Shown here: in pieces, positions 36,896 through 48,999 of the stretch
Layout of the letters: every line of letters begins with the position of its first letter
How positions within the stretch are numbered: the stretch's first letter is position 1
Source of the DNA: Anastatus disparis
Taxonomy: Eukaryota > Arthropoda > Insecta > Hymenoptera > Eupelmidae
Direction: 5' to 3'
Assembly: GCA_017163975.1 (NCBI GenBank)
Contig: JAFFSR010000239.1
Span: forward strand, 1,302,001 to 1,366,000
Length of the DNA: 64,000 nt
The notes under the pieces: model-generated
The model's input: only the letters and a program-made list of their open reading frames with translations
What the model was told of the DNA's origin: nothing
Database searches by the model: none
Program-made: the position numbers and the translations under genes

Positions 36896-37295
36896 TTCTT
36901 AAATCATAAGAAAAACGTACCTGAGAGTTTAACTTCACGAAAAATCTCGCAAGCACAACTACTTTATTATGATGATACTTTTATTTTTGAAAAACAAAAT
37001 AAAAAAAAAAAGATTTTTCGCAGCACCGTGGGAAAATGAAGCGAGGAGCTTATATTGTAACGTGAAAGAAAAACAGTAAGAGAAAGAGAGAGGAAGTTAT
37101 AAGAGTGTGAAAAAACCTACGGGGTGCCAAATGAGATATATATCTTATATACCTTCCTTTGCAGGAAAAACCACTCGAGGCTGCTCTTGGATTATACGAG
37201 TAGCGAGAAAAATCTTTTTTAAATTATTGGATACGGTATAACTTACAGAGTGGGGAAAGCATGAAAAATAATATTTTCGTGCATATTAACACTTT

Positions 37296-37590
37296 TATTG
37301 CAAACTTTTTTATAAGTGTTTCAAGTTTAAATTTATAATAAAAAGTTATTTTTTATAAAATTTTAAGACAAAACAAAATTTAAAAATTTCAAATGGTTTC
37401 GTTTGTTAGGTTTTAAAATATTAAAAAAATTTTTTTTGGCAGAAATATGTTTTCTATTATATGAAAATTATATTTGAATTTTTCCCAAATTCACTGATCA
37501 ACTTTAAATTAATTTTAATCAATTATTGCTAAAAGTGATTTGGCTACAACAGTAACCAAATACAGCGAGCAGATAAATGTTATTTATTTT
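37296..37590. repeat. Dispersed AT-rich repeat, copy B
   Basis: Direct, diverged partner of 33160-33440; it ends GGCTACAACAGTAACCAAAT. No ORF. Confidence 0.55.
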
Positions 37591-37639
37591 TGCCAAATAC
37601 ACATACTCTCGTTAAAAAGTCAGACTCACATTATGATTA

Positions 37640-40600
37640 TTATTGAAACTAAAATAGAAGAAAAAAAAGGAGAGAGACTAAAATTTTAACCAAGCCAGAC
37701 ACTTTAACATTGAGAAAGCGCGCGCTTTGTACGTTATGTGGAAGTGTATATAAGAGCGCCACTTTAAATTATGTACAATTGCTAAGTGAGGTCATCAATG
37801 AGCATGCGTTTTATAAGATGCGTCGACGCGACAGATTAATTTAATAAATTTATCCTCATAAAACCCAAGTTCTCTCCGTGTATATATACGTATGTATCAT
37901 AGTTTATGTCGACCGCCCTTCTTCGAGTATACGTAGTGAAATTCTCAAGTCGGCTCTTTTTTTAATACGTAATGTGTCTCGGGGCTTTGTTTTCTTTTCT
38001 TAAACGCTAAGATCGCGTATATGTAGCTTCCCTTTTTTTTTGTTTGGATACATTTGAGGACTTTTGCTTAATTAGAGATAATGAACTTTTGGAAGAGTGT
38101 AATTCTTGAGAGTTTTTCTTAGAGCAATTAAATGTTGTTTTGGAATTTTTAAATTTTATTATTAATTTAAAAGTTCAACTTGATCTTAATATATGACGAA
38201 TAAATGCTTTGTTGCTCTGTAATTATTTTCAATTTTTAACAAGGAAAAGAAAATTTTCTCTTCATTATTCAATTTTGAAAGTTTAATGCTAAATTTGGCA
38301 TCGTGAAATTGACGTTTCATTGCAATTTCACAAGAAATTCACGTGTGACTTAAAATTTTGTCTTTCGAATGCATCAACCTTGGCATAACATTGATTCTTA
38401 TAAAAACTTTTCAATAATTTATGATTTTACAAATAAGAAAAATAACTTTGTCAACAAACATTTAAATGGCGCATAAATGATTTTTAAAAATAAAAGAAGT
38501 TGCATTTCATATTTGTAAAATCGATAAATATTAGCATTCGAACAAAAAAATTAGCATTCAGAATTGAAAAAAATGAAATCGATCAAATTAATACGAAGAT
38601 AATAAACAATACAAAATATATGTTGTTTTCAAAGACCTCAAAATCGCCAAAAAAAATAAAACTAACTGAATTGAACAAGGTTAATGTAATTGTTTAAAAA
38701 GCAAAAAGGAAAAAAAACTAAAGTACGTTGTAACCTTCAACTCTTTTAATTTTGGGAATTTTAAAATTGCGCGTATATATGTTGTTTACGCGATAAAAGC
38801 GACATAAGAAAAAAGAGAGAAATATACTTCAGGAATAAGGAAAGAAGAAGGAAGAGGAACAATGCTTAATAATATCGAATGCGGGCGGGTGTCGGGCATC
38901 AGCCAGCATAACGCGTGTACAAGTCTTTTAACCACTTGAGTGGCTTATCGAGCTCGCGTATGCGTATGTCTATGTTTGTAACAGAATGGTTTTCCTGTAG
39001 AAAAGGAGAATTTTGCTAGTACTAATTGCTACTATATTATATGTTAAGACAAAAATTAAGGAAATGTTTATATATTGTTTTGTAAATGTTTAAACTATAA
39101 CGGCTTTTCTTTAATTGAATTTTGAAATTTTGTTCGTTGACGCGTATTGACGTTGACATTAGAAAATTGTGTTCTTTAATTAAAAGTCCACTCATTTTTT
39201 TAATTATTCTTTATATTTTTGATCATGATAAAAATCGATGTGTGGTATTGTTATAAAACAAATAGTTATTTCTAATAAATTTTAAATTATTCAATCTGTC
39301 AATAATAGGCTTACAATTTTTTCTATTATATTTTAAATAATGGTATTTTTTATACATTTTTAAAGAATTTTTCCAGAAAACTGATTTGCAAACCTGAAAA
39401 TACTAAAAAAGTGTACGAAATTTAAGTTTTAAATCAAATTGTTTTCATGTACTAACAATTTTCAATATTAAAAAATAGTAATAACTTTTATTTTATATAT
39501 TTTCATATTAAATGCACCCAACAATTTTTATAACTTAATGTATCACATTTTTTGAGGCTGGAATATTTTTGAAAAATATCACTTTTTTTTTAAAATGACA
39601 ATACGAAAAATAAATTTTAATTATGATAAAATATAGAAGGAAGAATTCCTAAAAATGAATGTGCCCTTGTCTTAATTGACATTTAATTTTAAATTCATCG
39701 ATTTCCAATCATTAACAGAATATTTGTATAAAAGTTCAAAACAATTCCCATAATAAAAATAAATTAATCCTTGACCCTCCCACCATTAACTTTGAAAATG
39801 TTAAATCATTCATCATTGACATTACAACTCCTTTTTCCAACGTTAACGAAGCAACAAAAATAATTCCTCACAATAATACCCCATGCAAATTTTCTTAGGT
39901 TTCTCACGAGCTAACATTGCTCCCACGTTGAACTCCCAAGTGACCTTGAAATAAAAAATAAAAAAGAAGAGAGAACCCCAGAAGAAGTCAGCTCGTTCGC
40001 GTTCTCTCGAGTAACATATGGTTGCTTCAAAAAAAAAAAACATATATCTATACGTTTACGTATATACACCGTTTTATAAGACCACGATAGACTTTAAATT
40101 TCTTCGTTTCTTTTTAGCCTGGCCATATGTTGTGCACTCTGCTCTCCTGCTGTTGCGGGGAGGCCTAATTCTTCTGCACGTATACACGGAGTATCCACGG
40201 AGTAAAAAATTTTACTTCTGTCTTTTTTATATATATATTTTTTTTTTGTTTTAAAAAAATGTTATTTTTTCACTCCTTTTTTTTAAGGGGATAGGAAAGA
40301 ATGAAGGAGTAGACCCGTTGGTTCGCGTGACGTAGGAATACTATAGGTGTTTGCCCTCGAATCGATGTTTGTGTTTTGGGAAGCGAATTTTTATTGCGAA
40401 GGATTTTTCAAAGTCTTTTGGATTATCAGGCCAAATATCGCTTTCTTTTAACTATACAGAATTAGTATTACATAAGTTTGCGCGTATAAATAGAAATGCA
40501 GAACAATAGCTTTTTCTAATTTTAGAATCAAATCAATGTTAATTGAGACTAATTAAAAATAATTATAACCAACGAATAAATTATTTCCTCTTCATTTCAT

Positions 40601-42976
40601 TTCAACATTTTATAACATATGCGGAAAATTTAATAACGAATCTTTCATTATGCTCAAAAGTTCAAAATTCAGAATATCAAATACACCCATCAACGCAAAT
40701 CCTGCATCTAAATCATTTGAATGATTCTAACGACATTCATTTAGAAAAAAAGACATACACGATACATAAAATGAAAAAAAAAATAACTAACTGAAGCCTA
40801 TGTATATAATGTCGCGAGGTTCTCGAGTTCGCTTTCATTCAATTCAGAATGAAAAAAAAGGAACGCCTGGCGCTTCCTGTAACACATGGTACGGAATCGT
40901 AAGACTCTCTGGACCACTTCCGCCTCACGGACAACTATATACACATATATTATTTCTTTCTTTTTTCCTTTTTTTTATTTCGGTATCGTGAACTCATTTG
41001 CATATTGGAGCATGAAATTTCAAAATTTCAAAGACACATTAAGACAATAGCGACATAATATTCGATTGAAGATTGATCTATTTAAATTTAACGTTTTTAT
41101 TTTGGAAATTGAGTGGATTATTTTTGAAATCCGACAATGAATTATTTTGAAACAATAGTTGTAATAAGAATGAATGCTTTTGATGAAATTTATATAAAAA
41201 AGGCTTTATAAAAAAAACAATAGCTGTTGTAATATTACTAAATTAATGACTGAAAAGGTTATACCATATTTGTGTGTGTGTTTTTTAATGAAAAATTTAA
41301 ATAATGTGAAGTACAATTTTTTATATGAAAGTGTATAACTAATTTATCTATTTTTCATCTTTAGTATTTTCATTACTTAAAAACTTATTTCTCATGACGA
41401 TATCTAATCTTTCAAAGAAAACTTACATATTAAGTATCTTTGTTTTTAAATGTCAAAAATTAAAGAAGCCATGCTTTAAAAAGTCGTCATAAAACTGGCG
41501 CCACTCATGTCTCCAATTTGTCAAAGAAAACACGAAAAAGAAAAAAAAACATAACGAAATCCCACACTTATCATTTTTAGTTTCCTATCAGGTAACAGTT
41601 AAAATAAAATAAAAATAAAAAAAAAAAAAATTTAAAAACCAGATCCTGTCTAACTTCCATCATGTTCATATACGTATCCGTGCCAGGATATAAAACTATC
41701 AAGGAAGCTCATCCGTGAGCCACGTGGCCTCCTCCACACCATCATGTGTGTAATATTGGATACGCGATCCGTCGTGCGTGCCCCGTAGGCAAAGTGGTCG
41801 TTCGTTTTATATATATTTTTTCCTTTTTTTCCCTCCTTTCTATGAGTCTTCTTCAGAGGACAGAGTAATGACACTTCTATTTTCGGTCTTGTGCGCGCAC
41901 AACATGTGTCTGTGTGTGTGTATGTACGTATGTGACGTGCTTATATTCATTTTATTTTTGTTTTTTAACTTTACAGAAGGCTTTTTTTTCGATCCACGAC
42001 ATGAGTTTCTACTTGCCGGTGTCTGTGTTATTTCTTTTCCCTTTCATTTTTTTTTCTCACACGTGACACACGCTTTAAGAGTAACACACGCATATATACT
42101 TCATACACTTTGCGTTATAAGCGTTAAGTGTTTCGATGTTACGGATATTTTCTTTTTTTTCTCTTTTTAAGAAAGAAGAGGTGAGGAAAGAAAAAAGAGA
42201 AGAATAGATGAAGGTTTGACAAGTTTTCAAATTTTTGCATGCTGGGAGGTCTTGAAAATATTTTTATGTTTAATAATATGCTTCTTTTTTCTATAAAGTT
42301 ATTATTAATTTTTTATGTAAATTAATTAATATTTTTAAAGATTTGAGAATTTGATATTATTCACTTAATTATTATTTTTATTGAGAATTTAGATATTTTT
42401 TAATATTTTACCAATGCAAATTATTTATTATAATTTTTAAATTATGATTCTTTTTGTTCTAACTCACAAATTACCAAAGTGAAATTTTAAACCGAACTCT
42501 GCAATTTCTGATTCGTTCTTTGAAATTGAACATATGGACTAATTTCTTTCAAATGGTTATACCGGTACGCCTTCCACATGTTATCATAAAAAATAAGAAG
42601 AACAAGAAAACTATATCCTTTTAGCTTTTGTTTTGTTACGAAGAAGAAATAGCGTACTACATTATTTATATTTCTTTCGATTATTTATTTATATTGATTA
42701 TTTACGAAAAAAATATTTTGATCATTTTTTTAATATTTGATATGGTTATTTATTTAAGAAGAAAGCAATTCAAAAGTTTATTAAAGTTAAACATAAATAA
42801 TTTTTTCTATTTCATTAAATATTGGAATTGTGAAAAATAATTTTTTTGTTTTAATTATTGTATCATTTTTTACTGATCCTGGTATTAAACACAAATCTCA
42901 GTTTGATCCTTCGAAACAAAAAAAAATGTTACTACTAATGCTTACCTCATATACGAGAGTGCAATTCTGTTCTACG
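37640..42976. other. Gene-free flank 3' of asense with several GC-richer islands
   Basis: AT-rich DNA broken by short islands at about 37690-38040, 38740-39000, 39880-40420, 40800-41010 and 41640-42230. They share CT-rich tracts, TATA-like motifs (TATATAAG at 37747-37754, plus) and E-box-like CACGTG (for example the palindrome GCCACGTGGC at 41719-41728, and ACACGTGACAC near 42060). No exon could be supported; the ORFs here are low-complexity. Candidate cis-regulatory DNA by position only. Confidence 0.4.
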
Positions 42977-45668
42977 TCAGACATGAGCCAGCCTTTGCTG
43001 AGTTGCTGTGATCTGTTGTTGAGGCTGGTGTTGTACCACGTGATGATGATGACCCTGTAATTGATTTACAATTCTACCCTGTTCTTGTTCCCACCAGCTG
43101 ACAACATCCATAAATTCAGTATTGCCTTCTGCTATTTCATGTTTATAATATGTCGCTGGTAAACCATCAGCACTGGCTGCTAGATACACGAATTGGCCAC
43201 TAGCTGTATCGGGATCCTCTAATTTTAAAGGTATAAAACGACCGGTTTCTGGATTCTCGATCAAAATTTCACCAGCGTAAGGTGAGGCAGACGTCAAAAT
43301 TACTCCAGTACTATCATCTTCATTAGGCGAACGTCGACTTTCTTCATCGTCCATCAATCTAATCTCACGTTTGATTGGAGGTAATGTTGTATCCACAGGT
43401 GAAGAAGTTTGGAGGAGAATTGGTGAAAAGTTTGTGAGTAGATTATTATTGTTGTTATTGCTGTTGTTGTTGTTATTTCGATTGGTCAGAGGTTCGATGT
43501 TTTCTTCATCACCAAAAGAGGGAGTTTGCCGAGATGTATAGTACGTCGATGGAGAATTGCGACGACGACGAGGAGCTGAACCATGGTTCAGATTTTCTGA
43601 AAGTCTGAAATTAAATGTTAGTTTGATTTAATTTGAACAACTTTTTCTATTGATATAACAATAACAATAGTCTTTAAATGAATTCAGTTTAAAAGTATTT
43701 CCATGAAGGGTAAAGTAATGATTACATGGAACCCTTCCCCTTTAAACTGACTAACTTATTTTTAATTACTTGGGTCTTAAATTTCTTTTTATATGTATAA
43801 ACTCGTCAAGTCTTCTCATCATAAAATGAACCTCTTCAAAAGTTATGTCAAAAAAACTAACCCCTTAATAAAAAGAAACCATCTCACAATGACAATCAGT
43901 CATTAAACAAAAAAAAAAGGGAAAACTTGAAAACATACCTATTCTGAGATCTTCCATTATCCCGGAAGCGTTTGCTGTCTCTTCTATCCTTTTTATCTTC
44001 TTCGTCATCCTCCTCATCCATAAGATAATTTTCACCATCGTCTCCTTCGTCCATAACGATACCTTCACCACCTGCCGAATGTTGCTCATCAAGTTCGGAA
44101 CCAGCCAAACACAGAACATCTCCAGAACCATTATGCGTACTACTGGAATAAACGCTACCCGTTGGCGATGGTATCATCATCGACGAGTCATTAATTTGAT
44201 TACGTGCACTTATTGCGTCATAATCTAAACCATCAGCTTCAGCTAAAAGCCTTTGTAGACCTCTTATATATTCAACTGCCATACGTAAAGTTTCGACTTT
44301 GGATAACTTTTTACCCCGATCGCCATAACCCTGAGCCACGTGACTTGGGATATGTTGGCGTAGAGTAGCAAAACCGTTGTTCACCTGAGTAAATGGATAA
44401 AAGGAAGTTTTTTTTTATAAGTTTGTGGTTGAAAGGGTTCGATGCTTGTGGTCAGAGTGGTAAAGCAACTGAATTTCTTATGAGTAATGTACCAACTTAT
44501 AGATGATCGTATTATTAAATATTGCAAAAATTATGTAGTATATATTTTTGAACAAAGAAATTAACTATTGCAATTCGAAAGAGATCATTATTATGTAAAC
44601 TTAATATAACTTTATATAGAATAACATATCTACTTCATAGATTAAGTTTTATAAAAAAAAAATTTGGAAAGTTATATCTTTACTTTATTTTTATACTGTT
44701 ACAATAATAGCATGTATAACTTAAAAAGGGGTATTAAAAATTATTATTAATCAAATGGACGGTAATAGTTATCTATATTATATTAACAAAACATAAGAAT
44801 CATCGTGAAACTTTTGAATTTTATAGGATCATATTAAAGTCGATTAATGTCAGTAACTATAGCATCAAACATTTATTTTACGGTCTTATTAAAATTGATG
44901 AGTCAAGAAATAATATGCTTCATTTTAATTAGATATATTAAACTCTACGGGTTGAAAAAGTTTATGTGTGTTTTAATATTACCAATTCAAACATGGAAAA
45001 ATAAGTTTGCTTTTCATTGATCAATAGATAACTTTAACTTATCAACACAATCAATAAAGGGTGACTATGTACGATTATTTCATAAAAAGGTGAAAATTTG
45101 AGAATAATTTAACTTTATTAAAAGATAAGAAAAAAGTAAAATATATTACAAAAACAATAATAAATATTTATAATTATAATAACATCAATTAAAAAATGTA
45201 ATAAAAATTAGCAAGCCTAAACTAATTGAAATTGTTTTTATTTTTGTTTTAATTAATAGATTATCAAACAATAAAAATCATGAATCATAATTTTATTACC
45301 TGCTTAACTCTATTTCTTTCGCGCGCATTTCTCTTAGCAGCGGCAATGGGTGGCGGTTGACCAGTTTTACCGTGTTTCTTCAGTTTAGTTGTATCGTAGG
45401 GTGGCATAACATTATTCTGTTGCTGTTGATTTGTCCTCCTTGTACTTTGTTCATTTGTATTTTGTTGTAATTGCTGATTAACATTTGTATTGACATTGAT
45501 AACGCTAACGTTATTTTTTGGTTGTATCGTCGTGGTGGTACGATTATTGTTTCCGATAATGTTACGCTCGTTATCTTGCAAAGTACGCAGCAACATCAAT
45601 TGTTCGCGCTCTCCGTTTGGATTACCGTCCATCCTATTGTTACAATAAACTATACCCATTGTCGACAT
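42977..45668 (-). CDS. ase: Achaete-scute family bHLH transcription factor, asense type, complete, 480 aa
   Basis: A class A bHLH activator of neural precursors, which binds E-boxes as a heterodimer with Daughterless/E proteins. Coding exons: 45668-45300, 44384-43939 and 43604-42977 (stop TGA at 42979-42977); GT-AG junctions, 481 codons in total. An Asn/Gln-rich N-terminus leads to the basic region [11 protein letters not shown] (113-123, with the DNA-contact Glu117). Helix 1 [13 protein letters not shown] runs 124-136, a short Gly-rich loop follows, and helix 2 is [20 protein letters not shown] (149-168). After it come an acidic stretch, an Asn-rich run and, near the C-terminus, [12 protein letters not shown], which resembles the aromatic/acidic tail motif of achaete-scute proteins. 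NNGFA and [16 protein letters not shown] favour asense over ASH. Intron 1 splits the basic region from helix 1; Drosophila ase is intronless. Length is close to fly Ase. Lies on the same strand as CYP4G. Confidence 0.94.
44385..45299 (-). other. Intron 1 of asense, 915 bp, placed inside the bHLH domain
   Basis: Donor CAG|GTAATA and acceptor TTTACTCAG|GTG, phase 0. AT-rich. Just inside it, near 44430-44470, TGGTCAGAGTGG resembles a tRNA A box but no B box follows. Confidence 0.85.
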
Positions 45669-46048
45669 TTTTGATTTTGGATTATTGCACCTTTGGTTTT
45701 CAAAAATATTTTTTTATTTTGACTTCGACGATATTATTTTACGTCATCGAGATTTTTTTGTAAGTTTTTCTAAGGCACTTTAAGATTTGCCAGTATTAAT
45801 TAAGTACATTAAATAATAACTTTAGAAAAATAGATTCTAAAACCCATAAAATGATGGAGATCAAAACGTTTAAATTTTCGTCAAATAATATAAGGTCACT
45901 TGCTTTTTGACGAAGGCACTATTAAACGAGCAGCCGGTCTTTACAATCCGGCTCTCTTTAGCGCTTGATTTTTTCGTTGCGCCTTGTTGTATATATACTT
46001 TTTTCTTCTTTTTCATGAAACACACGCCACAGACTCTCAACACAATCG

Positions 46049-46119
46049 CAAGAGAGAGCAACGACGACAACGATGACTACGACGACGATGAAGATGATTA
46101 TGATGATGATGATGATGAT
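46049..46119. repeat. GAT/GAC trinucleotide microsatellite
   Basis: GACGACGA...GATGATGATGATG run upstream of asense, within the likely 5' UTR if the TATA at 46148-46155 is used. The Asp-rich frame read across it is an artefact of the repeat. Confidence 0.85.
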
Positions 46120-46147
46120 GCGCTTCACCGAGCTCGTAATTGGCGGG

Positions 46148-46155
46148 CTTATAAA
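46148..46155 (-). promoter_or_regulatory. Candidate TATA box of asense
   Basis: TTTATAAG on the minus strand in the context GATTTTATTTATAAGCCCGC, next to GC-richer sequence. It would place the start near 46120 and give a 5' UTR of about 450 nt to the ATG at 45668. Other TATA-like sites further upstream (near 46540) cannot be excluded. Confidence 0.35.
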
Positions 46156-46199
46156 TAAAATCAACGAGAATTTACCAAGCGATCGTTGAGTTCTTTCTC

Positions 46200-48130
46200 T
46201 TTTTCACTTTCTATCTTGTGTACATGTACGTAAGCTGCGAACCTGATCTTTGATACACTTTTCACTTTTGAACACTTTTTTAAATTTTGAGTTTTCAATT
46301 CGTATATTTACAAATAAAGTTTAATTAATAATAATACTTCACAATACCTAAAATAAAAGCACAATTTCACAAGTAACCTTATCACACACGTGAATTTTAA
46401 CAATACTAATAAGTGATGGAAAAAAAACTTGAAAACTCGAATATTTGAGGAACGTTTTACATGGAAATACACTGATCTAGCTTTTAACGAGCTCAACAAG
46501 CTCGAAAATAAAAAAAATTCGTTTAACTATCCACTATTTATAAAGTTTCTTCATTTCTCACGATTGATCATCGGAGAAGAAAAGGAAAAAGGGTTAAATA
46601 AAGAATAACTTGAACTTTTTAAATTAAAGTACGCATGCTGCTGGGCTACGAAGACGACGAGGATGATGATGATGAAGAAGACCGCCCTGTATGCCAGCCG
46701 CTTATAGAATGAGGTCTCTTCTCTTTTCTCTCTGGGACATTCGATGGATGGTTTGAATTTCAACGCAAAACTCGCGCGCACGCTCTCTCTCTCTTTCTCT
46801 CTCCTTCGTGTATATATATACGCACGCACGCATGGTCGCGTGCCCTGATCCAATGGGTAGGGAGCAAGCTTACCATCCCCCTTTTTCTTTCTTTTTTTTT
46901 CAACGTGTATATACCTATGGATATACGTATACCTCTATATACATGTGCGTATATAAAGACGAAGGGGAGAGATCCGGTAGAAAAAGATGAAAAGATATGT
47001 ATATGTATACACCATAATATAAAGGAGGGAAGTGCGTGCCGCGCGTTTCGGTAAAAAAAAAAAAAATTTTTTCTCGTAGTGGGGATTTTGAGCACGCGCC
47101 CTGGCTCGCGAGTGTACGGCACTAAGCAACAGCATACTACTATTACACGTATATGGGTGTATGTGTGTAAGGTAGCCCTTACTTGTTTCTCCCTCTCTCG
47201 TTTCTTTTTTCCTTTTTTTTTTATTTCTTCACCGTCTGGATATTATAAGTTCCTTCCTTTTTTAGCTACCCTGTAAGAGCACGGGGTGTACATGTACGCG
47301 CAGAAAGGAATAAAATATAAGGTGTATTTTAAACAATAATTGAGAGTACAATTTCAGAAACTGCTGTGTGTAAGCGAATTTTGGGCTGGATCTGAGAAAG
47401 GGAGGATATTACAAAAATTTTTATGCTATTCATTGTGTAATAATTTTCTATTATTTTTTTTATAATTTAATATTGCTATAATAATCATACTTAATACACT
47501 ATTTATTCAATCATTAATTTCGTTAAACTTTTAGCGTCAAATTTTTAAATTTAAAATATAAGTAACATGGTTACAAGTTGATAATAAAAATAAAGTTGGG
47601 CAATGCATTTGCGTGAATTAAATGCAATTATATGAATCAAATGAAATATGCTTTAACTAACGAAATTACAAATATTTAACAAATGACAGCAGTAAAGAAT
47701 TTGAGTTTTAAAAAATTCTGTAGAATTTAAAAAGAAAAGGAGGGAAAAAAATCGTATACATAAGAGAACCTTCTGATAAATTCGCGCTAAAAATATAAAA
47801 CCTTCCATCTTAGGCACGCGCTCGCTCTGCAGTTTTCTCATCTCTTTCTATATACATATATACATAAGACCCGGGGTGTATACTTGCATTGTGCCCAGTA
47901 TAAAGAAAAAGAGAATAAGAGAGAGAAAGAGGGACACATACAAGGGGGAGAAAAAAGAACACTCCGGTATATATAAGTAAAAAGGGGCCTGATGTCAGAG
48001 GGCCCTATTGCTTATACTAACACAAGCTCAAAGTGCCATATGCTTCTTGCACACAGATATATAGGTGTTTCACCAAATGTAAGGTATACGGAGCTCGGCT
48101 TCTTTCGTTAATTTTCGATGGATTAAGGAT
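46200..48130. other. Upstream region of asense with CT-rich, GC-richer islands
   Basis: Islands at about 46620-47420 and 47800-48100 contain a (CT)n stretch at 46780-46803, CGCACGCACGCATGG near 46821, CACGCGC runs and several TATATA(A)AG motifs (46951, 47968). ORFs across them are low-complexity and overlap on both strands without splice support. Candidate enhancer or promoter DNA of the proneural gene. Confidence 0.35.
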
Positions 48131-48770
48131 TCTGCATTAAATTTTTCATTTTTTTAAATTTAAATAAAATAGATTTTTCTTTTTTTATTTAAACGAGTAC
48201 AATTTATTAAAATTATTTCAAATGTGAGAGGAATGAATATATTGATCACCACGAGCGATTGACGTTTTAGAAAAAATATATACTTTTAGCTGAATTATCG
48301 ACGTTTCGAAAGTCTTGACCAACTTCCCTCTTTTAGACATTGCCCTATATATAATTGTAAAAATAATGCAACATTTAAATGAAGGACATTTTTTTCACAA
48401 AAGTTATAAACAACGATTAAAATGGTACAAAAAATGTAGTATGTCCAAATGTTTTATCACTGTAATCCTATAAACTACATCCAGAAAAGGGAAACGCGTC
48501 GAGACTTTCAAAAAGTCGACGATTTACAAAAATAAATATTTTTTTTCACAATGTCAATCACTCGATATACTAATATATGTCAATACATTCGTTTCTTTTA
48601 ACTCAAATATAAGAAAAGGAGCAACCAAGCTACATTCTTATTATTTAAAATTGTTGCACATTTTAGACCTTAATTTTCTTTCGAACTTTCAAAAGTTTCA
48701 CTTATTTATAATATATGAATAATATTAAGTTGATGAGAGAGGTTACTTTATTTTTCACGTTTTGTTCTTG

Positions 48771-48777
48771 CACCTGC
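48771..48777 (-). promoter_or_regulatory. Proneural-type E-box GCAGGTG
   Basis: Matches the GCAGSTG consensus of achaete-scute family sites exactly, about 3.1 kb upstream of the asense start codon. Proneural genes in flies autoregulate through such sites; a single site is only suggestive. Confidence 0.3.
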
Positions 48778-48830
48778 ACTCATCACCGGGAGCAAGATTA
48801 AAATTTACAATGAAATTATTTAATTGTAAT

Positions 48831-48993
48831 GAAATTTATCGTAATTATAAGGTAACATGAAAAAAAATTTAATCATTATACTTATTATGATGTTTGATTA
48901 ACGTTATCAAACATCATAATAAAATTTATTATAATTATAAGGTAACATAAAAAGTTTAATCGTTACTTGTTATGATGTTTGATTATCGTTATC
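48831..48993. repeat. Tandem duplication of ~75 bp with an internal 15-bp palindrome
   Basis: Copy 1 (48831-48908) and copy 2 (48921-48993) share TTATAATTATAAGGTAACAT and ATGATGTTTGATTA.CGTTATC. At the junction 48884-48898 and 48906-48920 form a perfect 15-bp inverted repeat, ATTATGATGTTTGAT, with a 7-base loop. AT-rich spacer, no gene. Confidence 0.75.
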
Positions 48994-48999
48994 ATTATT

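Larger units (their letters stand above)
35123..37118 (-). ncRNA. Candidate small spliced transcript (lncRNA or micropeptide gene)
   Basis: Not a recognised gene. On the minus strand a TATA-like TATATAAG (37151-37144) lies about 30 bp above a possible first exon ending at 36921 with the donor CTCTCAG|GTACGT. A good acceptor, TTTTGTGTTTCAG|TGCGATC, opens a second exon at 35267. The first exon has no ATG. The first ATG of exon 2 (35257) has a favourable insect context, CAACATGG, and opens a 44-codon basic ORF (stop at 35123) starting MARMQWHIVRYPSM. In another frame an open stretch through both exons ends KVFNPTTKWRKPTD at 35130. Neither product matches a family I know. Two mobile elements and a SINE fragment lie in the proposed intron. 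Prediction only. Confidence 0.25.

Noticed and set aside
41778..42170. 130-codon plus-strand ORF
   Set aside because: Phe/Cys/Val-rich reading of CT and GT repeats with no recognisable domain.
44430..44500. Second tRNA-like element (TGGTCAGAGTGG) in asense intron 1
   Set aside because: Only an A-box-like string is present; no B box or conserved tail follows.
45907..46158. Asp-rich plus-strand ORF upstream of asense
   Set aside because: It is a reading of the GAT/GAC microsatellite and opposes the asense transcript.
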